DNA from: Anaerolineales bacterium
GTDB taxonomy: Bacteria; Chloroflexota; Anaerolineae; 4572-78; NAK82
NCBI GenBank assembly: GCA_024643945.1
Contig: JAHELX010000056.1
Location: 1-17,164 of the forward strand
DNA: 17,164 bases
Direction: 5' to 3'
This document shows positions 10,440 through 17,164 of the stretch, one piece after another. Within the stretch, counting starts at the first letter, position 1; each line of letters opens with the position of its first letter. The notes below the pieces were generated by a model. The model saw nothing but the letters and a program-made list of their open reading frames with translations. It was not told the origin of the DNA and did not search any database. Position numbers and translations under genes: made by a program.

Positions 10440-10468
10440 ATTATAGCATAACGGAGGAATTGTGTCAA
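10440..10468 (-). promoter_or_regulatory. Full-consensus sigma70-type promoter
   Basis: On the - strand it reads TTGACA (10463-10468), exactly 17 bases, then TATAAT (10440-10445), with TG one base before the -10 (extended -10). All twelve consensus bases match. It points toward xer and rpoC and starts a leader of about 335 nt that runs through a terminator-like hairpin and the 36-bp inverted repeats. Confidence 0.88.
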
Positions 10469-10503
10469 GTCAGAGATATAATTATTGCGTATAATAGAAC
10501 GAC

Positions 10504-10767
10504 TCATCTGGTACCTGTGAAAAATCTCAACACGGCGATGAGGACCACTGCGCCAATGACTGCTGTGACCAGGCTACCGATGAGGCCCGGCATGGGACGA
10601 ACTCCAGGGATTATCTGGAACAACCAACCGCCGACCACCGATCCAACAATTCCCACTATCACATTCCCTATGCAGCCGTAGCCTTTGCCTTTGACAATGA
10701 TGCCTGTTAACCAGCCAGCAGCACTACCAATAACTATCCACACCAACAGTGCCCACAATGGTGGCAC
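10504..10767 (-). CDS. Small membrane protein, GlsB/YeaQ/YmgE (transglycosylase-associated) family
   Basis: This 87-residue, very hydrophobic protein has three predicted membrane segments (about residues 5-22, 32-50 and 60-80) with the glycine-rich pattern of this family: GSAAGWLTG near the start, then GNVIVGIVGSVVGGWL, then GLIGSLVTAVIGAVVLI. The family is common and stress-linked in some bacteria, but its molecular role is not settled. The start is taken as GTG 10765-10767 because GGAGG (10774-10778) lies 6 bases before it; a TTG two codons upstream overlaps the spacing. It follows mutS2 by 25 bp with no terminator between, so it is probably the last gene of the hutH-cvpA-mutS2 operon. No clear terminator lies between its stop and the promoter at 10440-10468. 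Confidence 0.85.
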   Translation of the reverse strand: MPPLWALLVWIVIGSAAGWLTGIIVKGKGYGCIGNVIVGIVGSVVGGWLFQIIPGVRPMPGLIGSLVTAVIGAVVLIAVLRFFTGTR

Positions 10768-10792
10768 AATCAACCTCCTTGTATGCGACTTA

Positions 10793-13198
10793 TTAAGCTT
10801 CTCCTACCCGCAGTTTGGCGACGGTAACGCCATCTCCTCCCTCGCCTTCTTTGCCTGGTTCATACGACGCCACCAGCGGGTGCCCCTGTAGCGCATCGCG
10901 GACGGCGGCTCGCAACACGCCGGTCCCCTTGCCGTGGATAATGCGCACCCAGGGCAGGCCAACCAGGTAGGCGTCGTCCAGGTAAAGGTCCAGCCGATGC
11001 AGCGCTTCCTCCGCCGTCTGCCCGCGCAGATCCAGTTCAAGGCCCGGCGACTCGACTGTCGGCGTCTGCACGCCGCCTGTCATTACTTCTTCTTCGTCCG
11101 GGACGGCCTCGGTCTTCGTAGCTCGCTCACGCAACTCCACCTGGTTGCGTTTGACGCTGGTCCGAAAACGACCCAGTTGTACTTCAACTTTCCCACTCTG
11201 GCTGCTGATGACCTCACCCAGCGCCTCGAAGGGCTCGACCCAAACCTGGTCGCCCGGCTGGAGCGGCCCCCGGTATTTTGGTTTCGGTGGAGGCGGTGCC
11301 TCTTCTTTGGAAACTGTCGCCTCCAGCGTTTCTAGCCTTGCTTCAGTTTCCCTCTCCAACTCCTGTCGCGAAGCCTCTTCTTCCGGCGGCGCGCCCTGGG
11401 TAGCTTGCAGCCCGGCGGTCCATTCCTCGCGCAAGCGGCGCAACTCCTCGCGCACCGCTTTGATCTCGCGCCGGGCGTCGGCACGCGCCGAATTGAGGAT
11501 GTCACGCCGCTCCTTGTCAATGTCAGCCAGTCGCTGATTTAGTTCTTCCAGGCGTCGTTCGATTTGGTCACGAGCTGCTTCGGCGGCGGCCCGCTCGCGG
11601 GTTGCCGCATCGAGTTGGGCCTGGATGTCTCGCAACATCGCCTCAGTTTGCATCGCCTCCGGCGACACCAGGTCCTGGGCTTTCTGAATGATGCCGCCCT
11701 CTAGCCCCAGCCGGCGGGCGATAGCGAAAGCGTTAGAGCGACCGGGCAGGCCGATGGTCAGGCGATAGGTAGGCGCCAGAGTCTCGGCATCGAACTCGAC
11801 GCTGGCGTTGGTGACGCCCGGCGTGTTGTGGGCATAGGCCTTTAACTCGGAGTAATGGGTGGCTACGAAAGTGGTCACCCCGCGCTCACGCAAATGTTCC
11901 AGAATGGCACGGGCCAGCGCCGAACCTTCCACTGGATCGGTGCCGGCGCCCAGTTCGTCGAGAACTACCAGGGACTCTGCGTCACACTCAGCCAGGATGC
12001 TCACGATGTTGGTCAGGTGCGACGAGAAAGTGGAGAGCGATTGCTCGATGGATTGCTCGTCGCCGATGTCGGCATAGATGCTTTTGAAGACGGGAAGCAT
12101 TGAGCCTTCGGCGGCAGGGATTTGCAGCCCGGCCTGAACCATCACCGCCAGCAGGGCGACCGTTTTGAGGGTGACCGTTTTACCGCCAGTGTTGGGGCCG
12201 GTGATGACCAGGATGAAGGTTTCGGGCGGCAAAACTGCATCAATCGGGACCACAGTCTCCGGATTGAGCAATGGATGGCGGGCGGACAGAAGACGAAGGA
12301 CGAAGGACGAAAACTCCACAAACTCCGGCTCTATTGCCCCTAATTCGTCGGCGTATTTCGCTTTGGCAAAGGCCAGATCCAGTTCAGCCACCGCCTGCAC
12401 CGTCCAGCCGATGGGCTTTTCTTCCTGGGCCACCAGGTTGGTGAGGGCCAGCAGAACCCGGCGTACTTCTTCCTCTTCATCTAACTGGAGCTGGCGCCAT
12501 CGATTGTTCAATTCCACCGTCGCCAGGGGTTCGATGAAGAGTGTAGCACCGCTGGCACTCTGATCGTGGACAATGCCCTGGATGCGACCTTTGAACTCGG
12601 TGCGCAGGGGTATCACGTAGCGGCCCTGGCGCTGAGTGACGAAGCTCTCTTGCAAGTACTGGCTGTTTTGAGGTGACTGCACGATTCTGTTCAGTCGGTC
12701 CAGAAGTCGCTGGTGCGTGATTTCCAGTTCCCGACGAATGCGAGCCAGTTCCGGACTGGCTGAGTCGAGCACCTCGCCCCGGTCACTGATGCAGCGAGTA
12801 ATCTCGTTCAGCAGGCCCGGACATTCCTGGATACGGCTGGCGATGTCCTCCAGGAGAGGAAATTGGTCGCTCAGCCGGCTGATGGCTCGCTTCAGGTCTC
12901 GAGCGGCAGCGAGAGTCTGGCGAATGTCGAGCAGTTCAGTCGGTAGCAGAACTGCCGAACGGCTTGCTCGTTGCAGCAACGGGCGCACATCGCGCGCTCC
13001 GCCGATGGATAGGCCGGGTTTGACGCTAAGCAGCCGCCGCGCTTCCCTCGTCTCGGCCTGCCGTTCCTGGACTTCAGACAAATAAAAGGCTGGCCTCAAC
13101 GCCAGGGCCAGTTCCTTGCTGGCGGAGAAATCGGCGTGACGGGCCAGCCGCTCCAGAATTTTGGGAAATTCCAGGGTATTCAGGTGTTTCAGGTTCAG
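10793..13198 (-). CDS. mutS2: MutS2 family DNA/ribosome-associated ATPase with Smr domain, CTG start
   Basis: This 801-residue protein has the full MutS2 layout. An N-terminal LEFPKILERLARH module is followed by core and clamp helices. The ABC-type ATPase has P-loop GPNTGGKT (334-341), Walker B LVVLDE (410-415) and a downstream ATHYSELK. A long coiled coil (about 515-600), a small beta segment (GDQVWVEPF) and a C-terminal Smr nuclease domain (about 720-796, with LDLRG and HGKG) follow. MutS2 suppresses recombination and, in Bacillus, splits collided ribosomes. The first ATG/GTG/TTG in frame is at 13097-13099, but the 33 codons before it encode the conserved family N-terminus and begin with CTG 13196-13198, 5 bases after GGGGAGG. 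No in-frame ATG, GTG or TTG exists between the upstream stop and 13099. Residues 297-305 are encoded by a GACGAAG repeat. Confidence 0.93.
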   Translation of the reverse strand: MNLKHLNTLEFPKILERLARHADFSASKELALALRPAFYLSEVQERQAETREARRLLSVKPGLSIGGARDVRPLLQRASRSAVLLPTELLDIRQTLAAARDLKRAISRLSDQFPLLEDIASRIQECPGLLNEITRCISDRGEVLDSASPELARIRRELEITHQRLLDRLNRIVQSPQNSQYLQESFVTQRQGRYVIPLRTEFKGRIQGIVHDQSASGATLFIEPLATVELNNRWRQLQLDEEEEVRRVLLALTNLVAQEEKPIGWTVQAVAELDLAFAKAKYADELGAIEPEFVEFSSFVLRLLSARHPLLNPETVVPIDAVLPPETFILVITGPNTGGKTVTLKTVALLAVMVQAGLQIPAAEGSMLPVFKSIYADIGDEQSIEQSLSTFSSHLTNIVSILAECDAESLVVLDELGAGTDPVEGSALARAILEHLRERGVTTFVATHYSELKAYAHNTPGVTNASVEFDAETLAPTYRLTIGLPGRSNAFAIARRLGLEGGIIQKAQDLVSPEAMQTEAMLRDIQAQLDAATRERAAAEAARDQIERRLEELNQRLADIDKERRDILNSARADARREIKAVREELRRLREEWTAGLQATQGAPPEEEASRQELERETEARLETLEATVSKEEAPPPPKPKYRGPLQPGDQVWVEPFEALGEVISSQSGKVEVQLGRFRTSVKRNQVELRERATKTEAVPDEEEVMTGGVQTPTVESPGLELDLRGQTAEEALHRLDLYLDDAYLVGLPWVRIIHGKGTGVLRAAVRDALQGHPLVASYEPGKEGEGGDGVTVAKLRVGEA
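12292..12312. repeat. 7-bp GACGAAG tandem repeat inside mutS2
   Basis: Three tandem units (GACGAAG, GACGAAG, GACGAAA) lie within the mutS2 coding sequence. On the coding strand they give the Ser-Ser-Phe-Val-Leu-Arg stretch just before the conserved ARHPLL motif. The composition resembles intergenic GA-rich repeats in this genome style, and the reading frame is kept. Confidence 0.7.
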
Positions 13199-13203
13199 AT
13201 GTA

Positions 13204-13230
13204 CCTCCCCTTTCCCTGCGAGTGGGGAAA
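13204..13230 (-). promoter_or_regulatory. mutS2 ribosome binding site with adjoining hairpin
   Basis: The coding strand carries GGGGAGG (13204-13210), 5 bases before the CTG start. Immediately upstream, TTTCCC and GGGAAA (13225-13230 and 13211-13216) form a 6-bp stem with an 8-base loop. The CCCC at 13224-13227 on the coding strand could instead pair with the GGGG of the ribosome binding site. Two exclusive folds are therefore possible, one leaving the site open and one closing it. Confidence 0.5.
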
Positions 13231-13241
13231 AGCAGTTTCGA

Positions 13242-13859
13242 TCAGATTTGCTTCAGAAGTCCGGCAAAGATGCTGGGGACATCGCCCGGCACCCAGATTC
13301 TCACCGACCAGTAGATACGGGACAGGGCGTAGTTAAACGTCGGGACCAGCAGCGACGCGTTCAGTTGTCCCTGGATGGCCAACCGGGTGCGGTTGGCAGC
13401 CGGCCAGCCAGCCTTGACGGCAAACTGAAAGATGGCCAATAACAAGCTGATCCAGACGATGGTGACGACAAACCCCACCAACAGGCCCCCCAATTGGTTT
13501 AGAGGCCCGGTCAGGAATCGTTGTCCTCCCTTGGTGACAGCTTCTTGTACCTGGCCTCGCTCCTTGTGCCTTCGCTCTTCAGGTGGCGTGGCAAAATAAC
13601 GGGTGAGGAAGTTGAAGCCATTGACAAGGGCCAGCAAGAGAAAGACAAATGCCAACGATTCGCTTCCGGTGATTGACATACCGGGCAACAAATCGCGGAA
13701 AAAGTTGGCCAGCGGTCGGTAGAACAAAAGGGAGAGGACCAGCCCCACGTACAAGCTGAAGAGGCCAATCAGCAATCTGCCTGCACCGCGCAGCAGCCCC
13801 CATAAACCGCCGACTAAAAGAAAGAATATCAACAGGTAATCTAGCGCATTGAACATCAT
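13242..13859 (-). CDS. CvpA-family integral membrane protein
   Basis: This 205-residue protein has four predicted membrane segments, at about residues 7-25, 27-48, 66-86 and 123-146. It has the start pattern of CvpA proteins: a short N-terminus, ALDYLLIFFLLVGGLWGLLRG, then a second glycine/leucine-rich helix. CvpA of E. coli is linked to colicin V export and envelope stress; in many bacteria it stands next to mutS2, as here. The ATG at 13857-13859 has a second ATG right behind it. AGGAGG (13871-13876) overlaps the hutH stop codon and is 11 bases upstream of the first ATG, so either ATG may be used. The gap to hutH is 7 bp and to mutS2 43 bp, supporting one transcript. Confidence 0.8.
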   Translation of the reverse strand: MMFNALDYLLIFFLLVGGLWGLLRGAGRLLIGLFSLYVGLVLSLLFYRPLANFFRDLLPGMSITGSESLAFVFLLLALVNGFNFLTRYFATPPEERRHKERGQVQEAVTKGGQRFLTGPLNQLGGLLVGFVVTIVWISLLLAIFQFAVKAGWPAANRTRLAIQGQLNASLLVPTFNYALSRIYWSVRIWVPGDVPSIFAGLLKQI

Positions 13860-13866
13860 GAGAGGT

Positions 13867-15429
13867 TCAACCTCCTTCTTTCAGTGCCTGCGCAATGGAC
13901 CGGGCCAGCGTTCCATCGGCGACCAACTGCCGGACCGCTTCGATGTATGGATACATAATAGCATCATTCTCCAAAAAAGGCACGTGCTGCCGTACCATCT
14001 CATAAGCCACCCGGGTCCCTCGACCCAGGTGCGCCGACGGCCCCAGGCTCTCACGCCGGAAGTCAACGCCCTGGGCAGCGGCCATCAACTCCAGGGCCAG
14101 GATGCGCTCCAGGTTATCCAGAATCTGGCAGGCCTGGCGAGCGGCAGTACAGCCCATACTGACGTGATCTTCCACGTTGGCCGAGGTGGGAATCGTGTCG
14201 GCGCTGGCGGGATGGGCCAGCACTTTGTTCTCCGAGGTGAGAGCCGCCGCCGTGTATTGGATCAGCATGAAGCCGGAGTTGAGTCCGCCATGCTTGATGA
14301 GAAAGGCCGGCAAAACGTGAGCGTTGCTTGCCTCGTCGGTGAGGCGCGTGATACGCCGCTCCGAGATGTTGCCCAGTTCGGTCAGGGCCATAGACAGGTA
14401 GTCCATCGCGATCGCCACTGGCTCGCCGTGGAAATTGCCGCCGGAGAGGACAGTCACTTCGTCCCCGTCGAAGAAAAGCAAGGGATTGTCGGTGGCCGCG
14501 TTCAACTCGATTTCGATCACCCAGCGGGCGTAGGCGATGGCGTCGCGCACCGCGCCGTGTACCTGGGGCATGCAGCGCAGGGTATACGCATCCTGCACGT
14601 TATAAGGATCGTGGTGGCGGGTGAAGTCACTGCCCTCCAACAACTGGCGCAGGTGCCGGGCGCAGTCGATTTGCCGGGGATGCGGGCGCACGGCGTGGAT
14701 GCGTTCGTCGAAAGCCAGAACGGTGCCGTGCAGCGCCTCCAGGCTCAGACAGCCGGCGGCGTCCGCGATGCAGTTCAGCTCCTCAGCCTGGTGAACGGCC
14801 AGCGCGCCCAGGGCACTCATCACCGCCGTGCCGTTGGTGAGCGCCAGTCCTTCCTTGGCGGCCAGCGTCGTCGGCGCCAGCTCGGCCCGCCGCAGCGCCT
14901 CGGCACCGGGCAAAACCTGGCCCCGGAATTCTGCTTCCCCCTCGCCGATGAGCACCAACGCCATGTGCGCCAGGGGGGCCAGGTCACCGCTGGCACCCAG
15001 CGAGCCCTGGCTGGGGATGATGGGATGCACGCCCCGGTTGAGCATCTCCAGCAGCAGATGCAGCGTTTCCAGTCGGATGCCCGAATGTCCTTTGGCCAGC
15101 GTGTTGGCGCGGATGAGCATCAGCGCGCGCACCGCCCCCCGGTCAAAAGGCTCCCCCACGCCGACCGAGTGGCTCATGAGGATGTTGCGCTGAAGCTGTT
15201 CCACCTGGTCGGGCGCGATGATCCGGTCTTTGAAAGCGCCGAAGCCGGTGGTGATGCCGTAGGCGATCTCGCCCCGGGCGATCAAGTCGGCCACCGCCTG
15301 CTGCGCGCGGCGTACCTTGCGTATCGCCTCAGGCGATAACTCGACCGCCGGCTCGCCGGGCGCCCCCTCGGCCACGGCCACTACCTGTTCAATAGTTAAG
15401 CTCTCGCCGTCGAAAGAAATAGTGTTCAA
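13867..15429 (-). CDS. hutH: Histidine ammonia-lyase
   Basis: This 520-residue cytoplasmic enzyme removes ammonia from L-histidine to give trans-urocanate, the first step of histidine breakdown. The Ala-Ser-Gly triad that forms the MIO cofactor is at 146-148 in GASGDLAPLAH. The catalytic-type Tyr57 lies in YGITTGFG. The substrate-selecting pair is Ser86-His87 (MSHSVGVG), as in histidine lyases rather than tyrosine or phenylalanine lyases. The start chosen is TTG 15427-15429. The frame stays open to 15525, but that part lies upstream of the likely transcription start near 15454 and would make the protein too long. GAGG lies 8 bases before this TTG. No hutU, hutI or hutG is nearby. It heads the cvpA-mutS2-yeaQ group; its stop overlaps the cvpA ribosome binding site. 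Confidence 0.93.
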   Translation of the reverse strand: MNTISFDGESLTIEQVVAVAEGAPGEPAVELSPEAIRKVRRAQQAVADLIARGEIAYGITTGFGAFKDRIIAPDQVEQLQRNILMSHSVGVGEPFDRGAVRALMLIRANTLAKGHSGIRLETLHLLLEMLNRGVHPIIPSQGSLGASGDLAPLAHMALVLIGEGEAEFRGQVLPGAEALRRAELAPTTLAAKEGLALTNGTAVMSALGALAVHQAEELNCIADAAGCLSLEALHGTVLAFDERIHAVRPHPRQIDCARHLRQLLEGSDFTRHHDPYNVQDAYTLRCMPQVHGAVRDAIAYARWVIEIELNAATDNPLLFFDGDEVTVLSGGNFHGEPVAIAMDYLSMALTELGNISERRITRLTDEASNAHVLPAFLIKHGGLNSGFMLIQYTAAALTSENKVLAHPASADTIPTSANVEDHVSMGCTAARQACQILDNLERILALELMAAAQGVDFRRESLGPSAHLGRGTRVAYEMVRQHVPFLENDAIMYPYIEAVRQLVADGTLARSIAQALKEGG

Positions 15430-15460
15430 ATTAGCTACCTCATTCTCCCTATTTGGGTCG

Positions 15461-15489
15461 ATTATACCCCATGGCCGGACAAAGATAAA
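15461..15489 (-). promoter_or_regulatory. Promoter of the hutH-cvpA-mutS2 operon
   Basis: On the - strand a perfect TATAAT (15461-15466) is preceded at 17 bases by a weak -35, TTTATC (15484-15489, 3 of 6). Transcription from near 15454 leaves a leader of about 25 bases to TTG 15429. The weak -35 suggests an activator or modest output. Confidence 0.55.
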
Positions 15490-15543
15490 GAGGACCTTCG
15501 TCATAAATTGGGGCAGAGATACCAATGAGCCTCCGATTTTCTA

Positions 15544-15570
15544 TTGACATCCTGTTCCAGATGCGATAAT
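15544..15570 (+). promoter_or_regulatory. Promoter of the cysteine-rich gene pair
   Basis: TTGACA (15544-15549) is a perfect -35. GATAAT (15565-15570), with TG one base upstream, serves as an extended -10 after a short 15-base spacer; TAATAT (15567-15572) would give 17. It diverges from the hutH promoter, about 55 bp apart. Confidence 0.6.
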
Positions 15571-15595
15571 ATGTGAATAAATAAAGGAGAAACCA

Positions 15596-16456
15596 ATGAA
15601 CCCAGAACTTGACTGGATCAAGTGGGCACCGCCCTACGACCCGCGCCGGGTGGATGGGGCAACAGTGACTGAAGACGAGCACGGGCGTCTGATCGAAACC
15701 GCCGACTGCAGTCTGCGCTGTCCCGGATGCGGCATGTGCTGCGCGGGATACCGTGACGTAGTCACGGTTGATTACGCCGGCGAGGAAGAGTTTGCAGGCA
15801 ACCTCAAGCTAGAGGGCTTGGTTCGGTTGGACGGACGTCTTTGGTATCGCGTTTGTGCTTGTGGTCAATCATGCCCCGGATATGGATGTTGCTGCCCGCC
15901 CTTCGAGCGGCGCCAGCGACCGGAGACGGTCGCCGATGCTCGCCGTATCTTGTTGGAGCGTGACGACGGTCAGCGTTGGGAAATGCAGGAGGGGTTATTG
16001 ATCCTGGCCCATGCAGGGACGGCCGAGGCGGTAGAGGTGCTGGAATCGTTCATGCCGCGCGCCCACACCCGCCTGGCCGGGTTCGCCAAGTGCGCGCTGG
16101 ACGAGGGACGCTACTTTGCCAGCGTGCCGAGCAACCCGGAGGAGGCGCGTACGATGATGAAACGCGAAGTATTACAGTCGTGGGAAGAACGTGCCGCCCG
16201 CGCCTACGGCGAGACCGAAGAAGAAATCGAGCCAAAACTGGAGCGTCTGCGTTACGAAATCGAGATTGCCCAACGCCTGCTGGCTAAGGCGCAGGACGAG
16301 GCGGCGCGGCAAACCTGGCAAACGCAGGTAGACGTGCTGCATATGATGATTATTCAGGCAGAGAACGGCAAGGCCGAACAGGAGGAAGAGCTGGGCCTCT
16401 GCGAAGCGATGATCGGCGAAATCGAGGCCGACCTGGCTGCAGAACAACCGGAATGA
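15596..16456 (+). CDS. Cysteine-rich protein of unknown function with C-terminal coiled coil
   Basis: I do not recognise this 286-residue protein with certainty. Eleven cysteines fall within residues 38-100: C38, C42, C45, C48, C49 and then C87, C89, C93, C98, C99, C100. The first group, CPGCGMCC, resembles the CxxCxxCC motif of YkgJ/UPF0153-type proteins, thought to bind zinc or an iron-sulfur cluster. Residues 110-205 are helical, with a HEAT-like look (LLILAHAG-EAVEVLESF). Residues 205-285 are a charged coiled coil rich in Glu. There is no signal peptide or membrane helix. The ATG at 15596 follows AGGAG (15585-15589) by 6 bases. The next gene starts 32 bp downstream and is probably co-transcribed. 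A metal- or cluster-binding module on a helical scaffold is inferred; function is open. Confidence 0.75.
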   Translation: MNPELDWIKWAPPYDPRRVDGATVTEDEHGRLIETADCSLRCPGCGMCCAGYRDVVTVDYAGEEEFAGNLKLEGLVRLDGRLWYRVCACGQSCPGYGCCCPPFERRQRPETVADARRILLERDDGQRWEMQEGLLILAHAGTAEAVEVLESFMPRAHTRLAGFAKCALDEGRYFASVPSNPEEARTMMKREVLQSWEERAARAYGETEEEIEPKLERLRYEIEIAQRLLAKAQDEAARQTWQTQVDVLHMMIIQAENGKAEQEEELGLCEAMIGEIEADLAAEQPE

Positions 16457-16488
16457 TCAGCTTCGCCCCATGGTGACCGGCGAATAAG

Positions 16489-17034
16489 ATGAAAGATCCC
16501 CAGGAGATCATCGAGCATATTTCGCCCACTGACGCCCTGACCATCTTGAGAGCCCTGGCTGCCAGCGACGAGGGACTGGCACGGCGTATTGCCGAGATGG
16601 CACTGGCTCACCTGGGCGAAGTAGACCCGGAAGAGGTTGCCGCCGTCCTGTACGATGAGCTGGACAACTTGGAAGTTGAGGAAGTCTGGGATCGGGCCGG
16701 GAAAACGCGCCACGGCTACGTCGAGCCGGGCGAAGCCGCCGACCAGATGGTCGAAGAGGTGCTGGCGCCTTTTCTGTCGGACTTGACCAAATACCAGAAG
16801 CTTGGCCTGAATACTGAAGCGAACCAGCTATGTATGGGATTGCTGCTGGGACTACATCGGTTCGAGCACGAATCCACAACCGAGTTCAAGGATTGGGTAC
16901 CCGACGCGCCAGCTGTCTTTGCCGAGGCGGTAGTGGCTGCTTGGAAGGCTGGATCGCCCGGCCGGGTAGATATCAAAGCAGTCAAAGCGTTTGTCGAGGA
17001 CGAGTTGGGTGGCTGGGGAATACGACTGGTTTAG
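16489..17034 (+). CDS. Helical hypothetical protein
   Basis: This 181-residue acidic protein is not one I recognise. It appears all-helical and soluble, with two-helix units (SPTDALTILRALAASDEGLARRI, then PEEVAAVLYDELDNL) and a centre rich in Glu and aromatic residues (EVWDRAGKTRHGYVEPGEAADQMVEE). There is one Cys, no metal motif and no membrane segment. The ATG at 16489 has only a weak ribosome binding site (GGTGA about 12 bases upstream), so translation may depend on coupling with the gene 32 bp before. Shared strand and spacing suggest it works with the cysteine-rich protein. The coding sequence is complete. Confidence 0.7.
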   Translation: MKDPQEIIEHISPTDALTILRALAASDEGLARRIAEMALAHLGEVDPEEVAAVLYDELDNLEVEEVWDRAGKTRHGYVEPGEAADQMVEEVLAPFLSDLTKYQKLGLNTEANQLCMGLLLGLHRFEHESTTEFKDWVPDAPAVFAEAVVAAWKAGSPGRVDIKAVKAFVEDELGGWGIRLV

Positions 17035-17164
17035 ATGACTTGGAGCGTTATCCCAAAACCACCTCACCGCGACACATAAGAATTACCCCGCACCCAAAAC
17101 CGCCATGGGACCCGTTGATCCTTCTCAGCCGCATAGCGGATGCCGATCCGCGGCCCGCGCTCCA
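17035..17164. other. Terminal non-coding stretch with small hairpin
   Basis: No gene is supported here. An ATG at 17105 opens 20 codons to the window edge but has no ribosome binding site. A 6-bp perfect stem with a 4-base loop, GCGGAT (17136-17141) and ATCCGC (17146-17151), lies near the end. No T-run follows inside the window, so I do not call a terminator. Confidence 0.4.

Noticed and set aside
10451..10495. GGAGG followed by GTG and a 10-codon frame on the + strand
   Set aside because: The GGAGG falls within the spacer of the - strand promoter and the frame ends after ten codons; chance is more likely than a leader peptide.
10099..10503. Chromosomal dif site, tRNA gene or CRISPR array in the non-coding region
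   Set aside because: No 11-6-11 Xer-type arms, no cloverleaf and no regularly spaced direct repeats were found; the region is explained by the promoter, hairpins and one inverted repeat.
13849..15339. A 496-codon open frame on the + strand
   Set aside because: It lies fully antisense to hutH, which has clear MIO and active-site motifs; the long frame results from codon bias and GC content, and its residues match no fold I know.
15430..15525. N-terminal extension of hutH by 32 residues
   Set aside because: The stretch contains the hutH -10 box TATAAT at 15461-15466, so most of it would not be transcribed; family length also argues against it.

Overview
The window looks like a chromosomal housekeeping segment from a free-living bacterium of moderate to high G+C content, most likely a member of the Chloroflexota (Anaerolineae-like). 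This rests on a beta' RNA polymerase subunit carrying a coiled-coil insert of about 190 residues, a two-domain cold-shock protein with an N-terminal zinc ribbon, frequent non-ATG starts, and short 7-8 bp tandem repeats in and between genes. The phylum is inferred from gene style, not proved; no rRNA is present.

Layout. 1-1002: a promoter and a + strand gene for a tandem-domain flavin/F420-type split-barrel (PPOX-like) protein, meeting a small Rieske ferredoxin gene tail to tail. 1012-10098, all on the - strand and read right to left: tyrosine recombinase (xer-like), rpoC, rpsU, gyrA-like topoisomerase subunit, zinc-ribbon/cold-shock protein, Rieske ferredoxin. 10099-10503: a 405 bp non-coding region with a full-consensus sigma70-type promoter on the - strand, a terminator-like hairpin and a 140 bp element bounded by perfect 36 bp inverted repeats. 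10504-15429, also - strand: histidine ammonia-lyase (hutH), a CvpA-like membrane protein, mutS2 and a small GlsB/YeaQ-type membrane protein, closely spaced and probably one operon. 15430-15595: a divergent promoter region. 15596-17034: two + strand genes of unknown function, one cysteine-rich. 17035-17164: no gene I can support.

How it works together. The promoter at 10440-10468 seems to drive the information-processing cluster (recombinase, RNA polymerase beta', ribosomal protein S21, topoisomerase A subunit, cold-shock protein) through a long structured leader. A strong terminator sits between rpsU and gyrA and leaves no room for a gyrA promoter after it, so gyrA must be read through or attenuated. 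The hutH-cvpA-mutS2-yeaQ group mixes histidine breakdown, envelope functions and DNA maintenance, and may share transcription more than function.

Start sites matter here. rpoC, hutH and the YeaQ-type gene start at TTG, TTG and GTG. mutS2 appears to start at CTG: the conserved MutS2 N-terminus is encoded upstream of the first ATG/GTG/TTG, directly behind a strong ribosome binding site. The most unusual items are that CTG start, the inverted-repeat element beside the recombinase, the promoter-hairpin leader in front of xer-rpoC, the missing canonical GyrA box, and the cysteine-rich unknown gene pair.
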